A stretch of 64,000 nucleotides of DNA from Lachnospiraceae bacterium (GTDB taxonomy: Bacteria; Bacillota; Clostridia; Lachnospirales; Lachnospiraceae): NCBI GenBank assembly GCA_014804755.1, contig JAAUZE010000027.1, forward strand, positions 62,001 to 126,000, written 5' to 3'. Below are positions 9,227 through 17,565 of this stretch, in pieces (the first letter of the stretch is position 1; every line of letters begins with the position of its first letter). The notes under the pieces are model-generated. The model was not told where the DNA came from, searched no databases, and worked only from the letters and a program-made list of their open reading frames with translations. The translations under genes and the position numbers were made by a program.

Positions 9227-10921
9227 ATGGAGGCCGGTGTTATAAAAGAAACGATACAAGGGTTAATTCCGAATGATTGTATAGAATTATTGGGGAAATC
9301 GTCACTAAGTAATGAAATAAATGTTCCGTTTATTAGAAATGAGAATAATCAAGTTGAAACAGAAAGTTTGAGCAAAATTTCGCACATGTTAATTGCGGGA
9401 ACAACAGGAACGGGTAAAACTGCGTTTATCCAATCGTTGCTTGCTTTTATGGTAGCAGAATATAGTCAAAGTAGATTGAAGTTTATTATCTTTGACGCTA
9501 AAGGGTTGGAATATTCTGCTTTTAATAAAGTTCCACATATGTTGATACCTGTTATAACGGACTTGAAAAAGTCTATTGGAGTGTTATCTTGGGTTGAATC
9601 TGAGATAAAAAATCGATTAACAGCTGGCAGCTGGAGTACGGATCTTTTTATTGTGATAGATGATTATGCAACTATGTCAATGAATTATGTTTTTAACAAC
9701 GAGCAATTGATGAGGATTCTTCAATTAGGCCGTTCAGTAGGTGTTCATTTTTGGCTGGCTACCTCTATTCCAACAGCAAAGATTATTTCCACAGAGCTAA
9801 AGTTGAATATTCCTTATAGGGTGGCATTTAATGTTACATCAAAGAGTGTATCCCGAATGATATTGGATGAAAATGGAGCAGAAAGATTATTTGTTCCCGG
9901 AGGTATGAAATTTAAAGGGGCAAATAAGACTAAAACCGGTTCGGCAATATACATTGAAGATTATAAAGTAGATGCTATTTTGAATGCCATAGCTATGTTT
10001 AATCCAACAAGTAATAATGCATCTAATTTAGTCGGTAGCGTAAGTGGAGAAGTGTCGGATGGTAAATATGATTTTGATATCTTATTAGAGGCGGGTAGAT
10101 TTGTAATAGAAAAAGGCAAGGCTTCTATAGGTATGATACAACGATCGTTTAGGATAGGTTTTAATCGGGCAGCAAGAATAATGGATCAATTGGCTGAACT
10201 TGGAGTTGTTGGAGAGGAAGACGGCACAAAACCTCGGGCAATTTTGATGAATGCTGAACAGTTTGAACAATTGGCTGTAGATTTGAATAGAGGAAGTTCG
10301 AAATTAACAAGTACCGGCGTTGCGGATGAGAAGTCCGCTCAACCAGTACGAAATCAAGAGTCTATCGTGCGAGATAGTGGTATCGCGGCACAAAGAATGC
10401 CCTTAAATCAAGATTCATTAAGCAGAATAAATTCTGGTGCGGCGCAAGCGTTTCAACATAAACCGCAAGAGGGAAAAAGTGCTATTGATAAATTAGGAGA
10501 CGCAGCAGTTGGGGCGTTTAGTGCAAAAGCAGATACTGATGAGGAAGAAGATGTAGCGGTATTTACACCAAGACCCAAGATTCTAGGGAAAGAAGCAGGT
10601 CTGGAGATATGTGACGATCACATTGAAATCACAAGACGATTAGATTGGAAACAAATTGCTACATATGAGTTTAAGCCGAAACGTATTAAGCGGGTTGTGT
10701 ATCATGCACCAACTCTTACTTCGGCTGGATATGTTCGGTTTGAATTAGATTCGTTTGAGTGGAATGTTATAGATAATAGAACCTGCGAAGAAAAAACGTA
10801 TATAAAGAAATTACCAGAACAGATATTTTTAATAAAATTTGAACGCTCAATGCAGGCACATTTTAAGGCCTATGCTTGCCAAATCGCTGCCGAAGCGGAG
10901 TTAGATTATGCAACGGAATAG
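9227..10921 (+). CDS. Soluble FtsK/SpoIIIE (HerA-like) ATPase
   Basis: A 564-aa P-loop ATPase of the FtsK/SpoIIIE clan without the N-terminal membrane domain of true FtsK. Walker A GTTGTGKT is at 58-65, Walker B FIVIDDYA at about 141-148, and the LGRSVGVHFWLATSIP segment is typical of FtsK motors. Residues about 282-345 (LLEAGRFVIEKGKAS onward) match the FtsK gamma winged helix that binds DNA. A low-complexity linker follows and the last 110 residues form a beta-rich domain that resembles a bacterial PH-like/DUF4429 fold (weak inference). Fully AT-rich. The combination with AAA+ and DUF4236 partners recalls both type VII secretion (EccA plus EccC) and HerA-type defence ATPases. Confidence 0.85.
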   Translation: MEAGVIKETIQGLIPNDCIELLGKSSLSNEINVPFIRNENNQVETESLSKISHMLIAGTTGTGKTAFIQSLLAFMVAEYSQSRLKFIIFDAKGLEYSAFNKVPHMLIPVITDLKKSIGVLSWVESEIKNRLTAGSWSTDLFIVIDDYATMSMNYVFNNEQLMRILQLGRSVGVHFWLATSIPTAKIISTELKLNIPYRVAFNVTSKSVSRMILDENGAERLFVPGGMKFKGANKTKTGSAIYIEDYKVDAILNAIAMFNPTSNNASNLVGSVSGEVSDGKYDFDILLEAGRFVIEKGKASIGMIQRSFRIGFNRAARIMDQLAELGVVGEEDGTKPRAILMNAEQFEQLAVDLNRGSSKLTSTGVADEKSAQPVRNQESIVRDSGIAAQRMPLNQDSLSRINSGAAQAFQHKPQEGKSAIDKLGDAAVGAFSAKADTDEEEDVAVFTPRPKILGKEAGLEICDDHIEITRRLDWKQIATYEFKPKRIKRVVYHAPTLTSAGYVRFELDSFEWNVIDNRTCEEKTYIKKLPEQIFLIKFERSMQAHFKAYACQIAAEAELDYATE

Positions 10922-10939
10922 AAGGAGAACTTCTCGGAG

Positions 10940-11270
10940 AAAGCAGAGTACAAATTTTGCACGTTGCAAATTTAGATAAGTCTGTGGAATTTTATAATCT
11001 CGATGTTATCATTTCTGTCGGATACCGTGTAAAATCAAAACGAGGCACACAGTTTAGAATATGAGCAACCGGAATATTGAAAGAATATATGCGCAAAGGC
11101 TTTGCGTTGGGCGACAAATGACGTCAAGAACTGCCCAAATAAAAAAGAACTTTGCACAATGAGACAGCGATTATCCCAAAATGGAAGTGTGACACATAAC
11201 CAGGAGATGGAAAAAGCAACCGAGAAATATACGAAACATAAAAAACGGATTCACCATATCATTTCCTAAA
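10940..11270 (+). pseudogene. Decayed RhuM family gene
   Basis: The stretch YNLDVIISVGYRVKSKRGTQFR, then (after a frameshift/stop) ATGILKEYMRKGFALGDK, is the conserved core of RhuM proteins. A further frame at about 11160-11269 encodes a SVTHNQEMEKA-x-x-KY segment like the RhuM C-terminus. The N-terminus and large parts of the middle are gone. It begins directly behind the FtsK-like gene and marks the right end of the AT-rich island; together with the intact RhuM gene at 2.7 kb it brackets the island core. Confidence 0.65.
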
Positions 11271-11376
11271 TTTATACCAATCCATTCAATCTCAATATTT
11301 GCTATTTTATAAAAATGAATGTAGATTTTAACTATAACAAATATTAAATAAAACAAAAAAGAAAAGGAAACAATGT

Positions 11377-12018
11377 ATGAAAAAACTCAGTTTGGCAGTG
11401 ATGGTCATCTGTCTGATAGGTGTTTTTGCCGGATGTGGCAATTCTGCATCAGAGAAGGAATTACCGCAAAGTTTTTCTGATATAGAATCAGCCGAATTCT
11501 CCGACGAAACGGAATCGGCAGAACAGGCAGATGAAATACAAAGTGATGCTGAAGAAAACAGTGGGACTTCGGCAAACCAGAATGAATCGGAACAGATACA
11601 AAGCGAACAAGACCAGATGCAAAGTGAACAAAAAGAAGGAAACGGATTGGAGCAAAAAGAAATGAGCATATTGATGAAGATTAATGATGAAGCTGTTACG
11701 GTGGCATGGGAAGAGAATGAGTCTGTTGCAGCCCTTAAAGAAATTCTTTTGGAACAGTCCCTGTCCATACAAATGTCCATGTACGGGGGGTTTGAACAGG
11801 TTGGTTCTTTGGGGACAAGTCTGCCAAGGAATGATAAACAGACAACAACACAGGCAGGAGATATTGTGTTGTATTCGGGTAATCAGATGGTAGTATTTTA
11901 TGGTTCCAATTCCTGGGCGTACACAAGGCTCGGAAGAATTGCGGATAAATCCGACATGGAATTAGAAGAGCTGCTCGACAACGGGGATGTGACGATCACC
12001 TTGGAGCTGGGTTCATAG
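11377..12018 (+). CDS. Lipoprotein with cyclophilin-like domain
   Basis: A 213-aa exported lipoprotein. The signal peptide ends in a lipobox FAGC (residues about 16-19). Residues 25-95 are a low-complexity, E/Q/S-rich linker likely spanning the wall. Residues about 97-213 match the small cyclophilin-like fold (PF18050 type): an MKINDE start, a SVAALKEIL helix, the MYGGFEQVGSLG segment and Q-A-G-D-I-V-L-Y-S-G-N. Proteins of this family are common in Clostridia; the catalytic residues of true cyclophilins are not evident, so peptidyl-prolyl isomerase activity is unproven. It is the first gene right of the AT-rich island, and its base composition is intermediate. Confidence 0.8.
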   Translation: MKKLSLAVMVICLIGVFAGCGNSASEKELPQSFSDIESAEFSDETESAEQADEIQSDAEENSGTSANQNESEQIQSEQDQMQSEQKEGNGLEQKEMSILMKINDEAVTVAWEENESVAALKEILLEQSLSIQMSMYGGFEQVGSLGTSLPRNDKQTTTQAGDIVLYSGNQMVVFYGSNSWAYTRLGRIADKSDMELEELLDNGDVTITLELGS

Positions 12019-12107
12019 ACTACCGGTAGTGTTGAAAGTATGATATTGCTTGGGATGATGGGAAATGATACTTCCGTGATTGAAAAATGGAAATGGAGGC
12101 CGAAAAG

Positions 12108-13199
12108 ATGGAGTACAGGATGAATAGGAGAACCGGTGACAGGATCAGCGTTTTGGGGTTTGGAACCGCTTACATAGCGGAAGCAGGCGAAAAGGATGCG
12201 GTTGCGACAATACAAAGAGCCTATGAGGGCGGCATCAATTATTATGACCTTGCTACGGCAGAGAGCAGGACGTTCCCCTATTTTGGAACTGCGCTTAGCG
12301 CAGTGAGAAAGAATGTGTTTTATCAGATTCATTTTGGCGCAGATTATGCTTCGGGAACTTATGGATGGAGCACGGACGGAGAAACGATCCGGCGCAGCAT
12401 TGAGTGGCAGCTTGCGCAGCTGAAAACGGATTATATTGACTATGGATTTATACACTGCATCGATGAGCTGTCTGATTGGCAGGAATATCGGAAAAACGGC
12501 GCGCTCTCCTATCTGATGCAGATGAAGGAAGAGGGAGTTGTAAAGCATATCGGTCTGTCCTCCCATACCCCGGTCACAATCCAGAAGGTATTGGATGAAG
12601 CATCTGTGGATATGCTGATGTTTTCCGTGAATCCGGGTTATGATTATCAAAAAGGGGAATATGCCAAAGGCTCGGTGGATGAGCGCTCTGCCATTTACAG
12701 CCGTTGTGAAACGGAAGGAATCGGCATCTCTGTCATGAAGCCTTTTTCCGGCGGACAGCTGTTGGATGCGGCTATTTCGCCTTTCGGAAAGGCGCTGACA
12801 CAGTATCAGTGCATGCAATATGCGCTGGATCGGTCCGGTGTGCTGACGGTGCTGCCGGGGATGTCCGGCGTGGCACAGGTGGAGCATTTGCTGGGTTATT
12901 TTGAAGCATCGGAAGCGGAAAGGGATTATTCTGTGATAGGTTCCTTTAGTCCTGCGGAGGCTGTCGGGAAATGTGTTTACTGCAATCACTGTAAGCCATG
13001 TCCCATGGGATTAGACATCGGAATCATCAATAAATACTATGATCTTGCCAGAAATGGAGACGCTATGGCGGCAGAGCACTACCGCAATCTGGAGAGGAAG
13101 GCGGATTCCTGCGTGCAGTGCGGTCACTGTGAATCCCGTTGTCCGTTTCATGTGAAGCAGGAGAGCAGGATGAAGGAAATTGCTGATTATTTTCAGTAA
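12108..13199 (+). CDS. Aldo/keto reductase with C-terminal ferredoxin domain
   Basis: Start chosen at 12108 because GGAGG lies eight bases upstream; a longer frame starts at 12087. The 363-aa protein has an N-terminal aldo/keto reductase TIM barrel (LGFGTAYI, YYDLATAE, HIGLSSH, VMKPFSGG) and a C-terminal ferredoxin-like part with two CxxCxxCxxxC(P) clusters, CVYCNHCKPCP and CVQCGHCESRCP, for two [4Fe-4S] centres. Such fused enzymes are common in anaerobes and are thought to link NAD(P)H-type carbonyl reduction to ferredoxin electrons; the substrate is unknown. The gene stands alone, with a promoter-like element of the next operon just after it. Confidence 0.9.
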   Translation: MEYRMNRRTGDRISVLGFGTAYIAEAGEKDAVATIQRAYEGGINYYDLATAESRTFPYFGTALSAVRKNVFYQIHFGADYASGTYGWSTDGETIRRSIEWQLAQLKTDYIDYGFIHCIDELSDWQEYRKNGALSYLMQMKEEGVVKHIGLSSHTPVTIQKVLDEASVDMLMFSVNPGYDYQKGEYAKGSVDERSAIYSRCETEGIGISVMKPFSGGQLLDAAISPFGKALTQYQCMQYALDRSGVLTVLPGMSGVAQVEHLLGYFEASEAERDYSVIGSFSPAEAVGKCVYCNHCKPCPMGLDIGIINKYYDLARNGDAMAAEHYRNLERKADSCVQCGHCESRCPFHVKQESRMKEIADYFQ

Positions 13200-13213
13200 A
13201 GGGATTGATTGGA

Positions 13214-13242
13214 TTGTCAAACCAATAAATATTCATTATAAT
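13214..13242 (+). promoter_or_regulatory. Sigma-A type promoter for the c-di-GMP operon
   Basis: TTGTCA at 13214-13219 and a perfect TATAAT at 13237-13242 with a 17-base spacer, 107 bases ahead of the FIST-GGDEF start. Confidence 0.75.
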
Positions 13243-13348
13243 AGATTCGTATACAGAGTGAACTCGGAAGCCCAATGATCAATGGTAAAAAACGATACCA
13301 TATCAAAGAGGGTAACGAGAAGGAACAAAGAATAAAAGGGGAAATGAC

Positions 13349-15124
13349 ATGAAACAATTTCAAATCTGCTATAAAGATGATGCGGGCTTCCTTGAAGAAC
13401 TGAAGCAAATTAAGCAATGGCGTACTGCTCATTCGGGTTATGTTACCATATTCCGAATCTATTCGGAGGATATGGAGTTTGAGCATATCCGGCATATTTG
13501 CGATTGCCTGGATGATGAAATGCCGGATGCACTGTATTTGGGATGTACAACGAATGCCAATATCATGGATGGGGCATTGTCTGAAACCAAAATTATTTTA
13601 ACCTGTACCATTTTTGAATATGAGACGACGCAGGCGAAAATTCTGCAGCTTCCCTTTTCGGAGGAAAATGCGGCTCAGGATGTGGCAGCGCTGAAAAAAT
13701 GCTGCGATGAAAATCCGTGGGTTCAGGCTGTGGAAATGCATGCCACGATCATGGATATGTCCATGATGGAATTTTGCAATGAAATGAGCCGTTTGCGGGA
13801 GGATATTCAGGTATTTGGCGGCGGTGCATTTAATCCCGATATGGATGATGATACGGCGTTCGTGTTTTCTAAAGGAAATGGCGTTTTAGATCATGGTATC
13901 ATTTTTCTGCTGTTGGGCGGATCGGATTTTCATACATATAGCGCCCTTATTTCGGGCTGGAAGCCGTTAAAAAGAAAATTCAGGGTGACAAAGGCGGACA
14001 GAGAGATCCTGTATGAGCTGGACGGCAAACCCGCTCTGGACGTCTACCGGAAATTTTTAAATATTAACAAAAATGACAGATTTTTCTCCAACACACTGGA
14101 ATTCCCGCTTTTTTTGGAGCACGGCGATACGAATATTCTTCGCTGTCCTCTGGCAGTCAATGATGACGATTCTCTTGTGATGTCCTCTGACATGCAGGAG
14201 GATGCGATTGTCCGACTGGCCTATGGCGACCCGGAAACAATTCTTGCCAGCATCAGGGAGGATGGGCAGAAAATAGCGGACTTCCGCCCCGAAGTGATAC
14301 AGACCTTCTCCTGTGCAGCCAGAAAGGCATTCTGGGGAAATGAAAACATTAGTGACGAGACGATTTTGTTTCACAGCGTTGCGCCTACAACGGGCTTTTA
14401 CACGCACGGCGAGTTTTTGCGCATAAAGGGGGACATGCTTAATTTCAATGTAACCCTTGTGATCGTTGCCATGCGGGAAGGAGATATGCCCCAAACAGGC
14501 CCAAAAGTGAATATTGCCAGGGAGCAGATTGACAAAGACAATAATGAAAAGATACCGATCATCAGACGTTTTGTTTCCTTTATCGAGGCGTCCACTGCAG
14601 AGTTGGAGGAAATGAATATGAAGCTTGCATTAAGCTCTGTCACGGATGGGTTGACAAGGCTTTATAACCGTGCGGAGATTGAGAGAAAAATCCGCAGCGC
14701 TTTGGATAAGCGAAAAAATCAGGGAACATGCAACAATATTTCTTTGATCATGCTGGATATTGATAATTTTAAAAAGGTAAACGACATCTACGGGCACAAA
14801 GAGGGAGACCATGTGATCCAGGCGCTGTCTGACGTCTTAAGGAATGCAACGACGGAGGTATCCTCCTGTTCCCTCGGTCGCTGGGGCGGCGAAGAATTTA
14901 TGATATTGTTGTCGGATAGTAATGCGGATGACGCAGCGGTCCTGGCAGAAAAAATCCGCCTGGCGTTTTCCTCGGTATCTTACGAAACTGCCGGATGCCA
15001 AACCGTCAGCATTGGCGTAACGCAGGCAAGGGATGAAAATTCCGACGCGCTTTACAGCAGGGTGGACAAGGCTCTTTATATGGCAAAGGCGGCCGGGAAA
15101 AATCAGGTGGTAAGGCTGGATTAA
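13349..15124 (+). CDS. FIST sensor domain diguanylate cyclase
   Basis: A 591-aa cytoplasmic signalling protein. Residues 1-390 fit the FIST N and FIST C domains (small-ligand sensor: GCTTNANIMDG, FGGGAFNPD, LLLGGS, then SCAARKAFWG and GFYTHGEF), thought to bind amino acids or similar small molecules. Residues about 425-590 are a GGDEF domain with LTRLYNR, LDIDNFKKVND, GHKEGD and an intact GGEEF active site, so it should make c-di-GMP. The stop is 20 bases ahead of the next gene, a PAS-GGDEF-EAL protein, with no terminator, so both enzymes share the promoter at 13214. Confidence 0.9.
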   Translation: MKQFQICYKDDAGFLEELKQIKQWRTAHSGYVTIFRIYSEDMEFEHIRHICDCLDDEMPDALYLGCTTNANIMDGALSETKIILTCTIFEYETTQAKILQLPFSEENAAQDVAALKKCCDENPWVQAVEMHATIMDMSMMEFCNEMSRLREDIQVFGGGAFNPDMDDDTAFVFSKGNGVLDHGIIFLLLGGSDFHTYSALISGWKPLKRKFRVTKADREILYELDGKPALDVYRKFLNINKNDRFFSNTLEFPLFLEHGDTNILRCPLAVNDDDSLVMSSDMQEDAIVRLAYGDPETILASIREDGQKIADFRPEVIQTFSCAARKAFWGNENISDETILFHSVAPTTGFYTHGEFLRIKGDMLNFNVTLVIVAMREGDMPQTGPKVNIAREQIDKDNNEKIPIIRRFVSFIEASTAELEEMNMKLALSSVTDGLTRLYNRAEIERKIRSALDKRKNQGTCNNISLIMLDIDNFKKVNDIYGHKEGDHVIQALSDVLRNATTEVSSCSLGRWGGEEFMILLSDSNADDAAVLAEKIRLAFSSVSYETAGCQTVSIGVTQARDENSDALYSRVDKALYMAKAAGKNQVVRLD

Positions 15125-15144
15125 GAAAGATAAAAGGTGATAGC

Positions 15145-16791
15145 ATGAGTGATGTTTTCAATAATGAACTGTTTGAAGCATTTGCGTCGGCGTCGGATAA
15201 TGTTTACATCTATGTATGCGATATGAAGACCGATATTTCGCGCTGGTCCAAAGCTGCTGTGGATTATTTCGGGCTGGCAGGGGAGTATCTGGAGGATGCG
15301 GCGACTGTATGGGGACAGCATATACATCCCGATGACCTGAATGTTTATACGGATGATATCACAGGCGTGTTTTCCGGAAAAAAGAAATATCATGACTGCC
15401 AATACCGGGCTCGGAATGCATCGGGAGGCTATGTGTGGGTGGAATGCAAGGGCAGCGTGATCCGGGATGCGGAAGGAAATCCTATCATCTTCGCGGGACT
15501 TATGACAAGAATAGACGGGCAGAGCAAATACGATTCTCTGACCGGACTTTTGACAACACAGGAGATGCACTATTTCGACTTTGCTTCACAGTCAGGAGCT
15601 GCCTTGTTGATCGGTATTGACGGATTTCGGAAAATTGTAAGCAATTATGGATATAACACCGGGGACGAGATTTTAATTAAATTTTCGAGGGAGCTAAGCA
15701 GTTTAGGTAAGCCGGAATGGAAAGTGCTGCGGTTTAGCGGGGATGAATTCCTTGTGATTGCGTTTGCGTCCAATCCGCAGGAGGTAACGGATTTTTATGA
15801 GGAAATATGCCGGAGAACGGATATTGTGAGCATGGAAGACGGTCGGAAGGTTGGACTTTCCATATCAGCCGGCGGCGTGCTGTTTCCTCAGGATGCAGAT
15901 ACCAGAGAAACTCTGATCAATAAACTGGAGCACTCGCTGGAGTATGCCAAGAATAACCAGAGAGGAAGCATCGTATTTTTTTCGGAGGAGATCGCCGGAA
16001 AGTATGAGAGAGAACTGGTTTTGCGGGAAGATTTAAAGCAGTGTGTAAAAAACGACTTCAAAGGATTTGAACTGTTCTTCCAGCCGTTTGTCAATCCGGA
16101 CACCGGCAAAATTGAGGGCTGTGAATCTCTTCTCCGCTGGAAAGGAGAAAGAATTAAAGATTCCTATCCGATGGAGTTTATTAAGGTTTTAGAGGATTAT
16201 GGTGAGATTCATGAAGTGGGATACTGGGTCATGGAGCAGGCGATCAGGCAGCAGGCGGCATGGCGTGATATCTATGGCGAGCTGCAGGTAAGCTTTAACG
16301 TATCTTATCAGCAGTTTATAGATGATACCTTCGAGGAAAAAGCAATTTCCTGTGTAAAAAAATACGGAGCAAATCCGGAATCTATCATTATAGAGCTTAC
16401 GGAGAGCTGTCAGGTAGAAGATCCCAAAGAGCTTGCGGCCATGTTTGGCAGGCTGCGGGAGCGAGGGTTCAAAATTGCATTGGACGATTTTGGAACGGCG
16501 TATGCTTCCATGGAGATGTTAAAATGGCTTCCCGTGGATTATATTAAAGTGGAGCATTCTTTTATCCGGGAGCTTGCGCAGCCGGGGCACGACGTAGATT
16601 ATGTGATTGTTGACAGTCTGCTGGAAATGTGCAAGCGCTTAGGCTATTATTCTATTATCGAAGGTGTGGAGGACGGTAAAGTGGCGGATATTGTCGGAGC
16701 GCTGAAGGCCACGCTTTTGCAGGGATACCATTATTCGCGTCCGGTCTGCCGGAAAGATTTTGAAAAACTATTGGATGAAAATAAAAAATAG
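15145..16791 (+). CDS. PAS-GGDEF-EAL c-di-GMP phosphodiesterase
   Basis: A 548-aa protein with a PAS_3 domain (about 8-125), a GGDEF domain (about 130-285) and an EAL domain (about 295-545). The GGDEF part is degenerate: the site reads SGDEF and the usual N-D/GH residues ahead of it are replaced (VSNYGYNTGD), so it is probably regulatory. The EAL part has ESL in place of EAL, but retains the catalytic ELTES, DDFGTAYAS, IKVEHSF and EGVE segments, so phosphodiesterase activity is plausible. Cotranscribed with a cyclase of the opposite activity, which suggests a local c-di-GMP switch. RBS AAAGGTGA precedes the ATG. Confidence 0.88.
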   Translation: MSDVFNNELFEAFASASDNVYIYVCDMKTDISRWSKAAVDYFGLAGEYLEDAATVWGQHIHPDDLNVYTDDITGVFSGKKKYHDCQYRARNASGGYVWVECKGSVIRDAEGNPIIFAGLMTRIDGQSKYDSLTGLLTTQEMHYFDFASQSGAALLIGIDGFRKIVSNYGYNTGDEILIKFSRELSSLGKPEWKVLRFSGDEFLVIAFASNPQEVTDFYEEICRRTDIVSMEDGRKVGLSISAGGVLFPQDADTRETLINKLEHSLEYAKNNQRGSIVFFSEEIAGKYERELVLREDLKQCVKNDFKGFELFFQPFVNPDTGKIEGCESLLRWKGERIKDSYPMEFIKVLEDYGEIHEVGYWVMEQAIRQQAAWRDIYGELQVSFNVSYQQFIDDTFEEKAISCVKKYGANPESIIIELTESCQVEDPKELAAMFGRLRERGFKIALDDFGTAYASMEMLKWLPVDYIKVEHSFIRELAQPGHDVDYVIVDSLLEMCKRLGYYSIIEGVEDGKVADIVGALKATLLQGYHYSRPVCRKDFEKLLDENKK

Positions 16792-16845
16792 TGTAAGGGA
16801 CATTTTGTACCGGAGCGGTGCGCAGTGTGTCAAAAGGAGATTCCC

Positions 16846-17544
16846 ATGACCTCAAATGAAAAGAAAACGCTTGTCCTGAAGGAAGTCATCACACCGACAT
16901 TCAAGGCTGCAGGCTATCGCACGATCGGGCAGACCTTCTACCGTGTGCAGGAAGAATGCTGCATGACGGTCAAGATTCAAAGCTCGCAGTTTAATTCCGC
17001 GGCGACAGGATATACGTTTTGGTTTCACATCGAGGCGTTTCCGAAAGAGACGACGCGGGAAAAACTAAAAGAGTGGAATTCCTGGGGGTCTTCTTCGATT
17101 CATGAGTCTTCCCTGCTGCCGGACTGCGGTTATCTTCATCCCTATCGGAATGCGTTAGGGTATTGTATTGACGGATACAAGAATTATGTACCGCAGGATA
17201 TGGATATAGAAGACATAAAAGAACGGATTGGGAGCGATCTGAGGGATGTGATCCTGCCGCAGCTTGACGAGATCAAAAGTCTGGATGATTGGAACAGAAA
17301 GAAAGAGGAATGGACTAAGCAGAGCTGGAATGCAACAAGAATTCTTTTGATCAGATATTTTGGTTCCGCGCAGATGAGCGCCGTTGTACCTGAAATGGCC
17401 TTAAAACTGAGAGATACGCAGCGCCGTTTCGGTCTGTCATCGGAAGCGATACGGGAAAATGAACCGCTTTATCATGAGGTCAGGGCATATTCCGATTGGC
17501 CGGAGGATAATAAGTGGGAGTTTATTCTCTCGGCACTGGAGTAG
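16846..17544 (+). CDS. DUF4304 domain protein
   Basis: Start placed at 16846 behind AAAGGAGA; an upstream in-frame ATG at 16825 lacks such a site. The 232-aa protein has the DUF4304 pattern at residues about 10-130 (ITPTFKAAGYR, TFYRV, VKIQSSQFNS, FWFHIEAFP). Members are cytoplasmic, widespread in Firmicutes and of unknown function, often near polymorphic toxin or immunity genes. Here it sits 54 bases behind the EAL gene and 21 ahead of the protease gene. Confidence 0.75.
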   Translation: MTSNEKKTLVLKEVITPTFKAAGYRTIGQTFYRVQEECCMTVKIQSSQFNSAATGYTFWFHIEAFPKETTREKLKEWNSWGSSSIHESSLLPDCGYLHPYRNALGYCIDGYKNYVPQDMDIEDIKERIGSDLRDVILPQLDEIKSLDDWNRKKEEWTKQSWNATRILLIRYFGSAQMSAVVPEMALKLRDTQRRFGLSSEAIRENEPLYHEVRAYSDWPEDNKWEFILSALE

Positions 17545-17565
17545 GTATGCGGCAGGGGGTAGAAG

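Noticed and set aside
7006..10921. Complete type VII secretion locus
   Set aside because: EccA- and FtsK-like ATPases are present, but no WXG100 protein, EsaA/EssB-like or EccD-like gene is found on either side.
9227..10921. Housekeeping FtsK/SpoIIIE translocase
   Set aside because: It lacks the N-terminal membrane domain, is only 564 aa, AT-rich and embedded in a cassette within an island.
12119..12989. Long minus-strand ORF (11898-12989) as a gene
   Set aside because: It is a shadow of the aldo/keto reductase gene; its protein is low in recognisable motifs and the plus strand has clear catalytic and Fe-S motifs.
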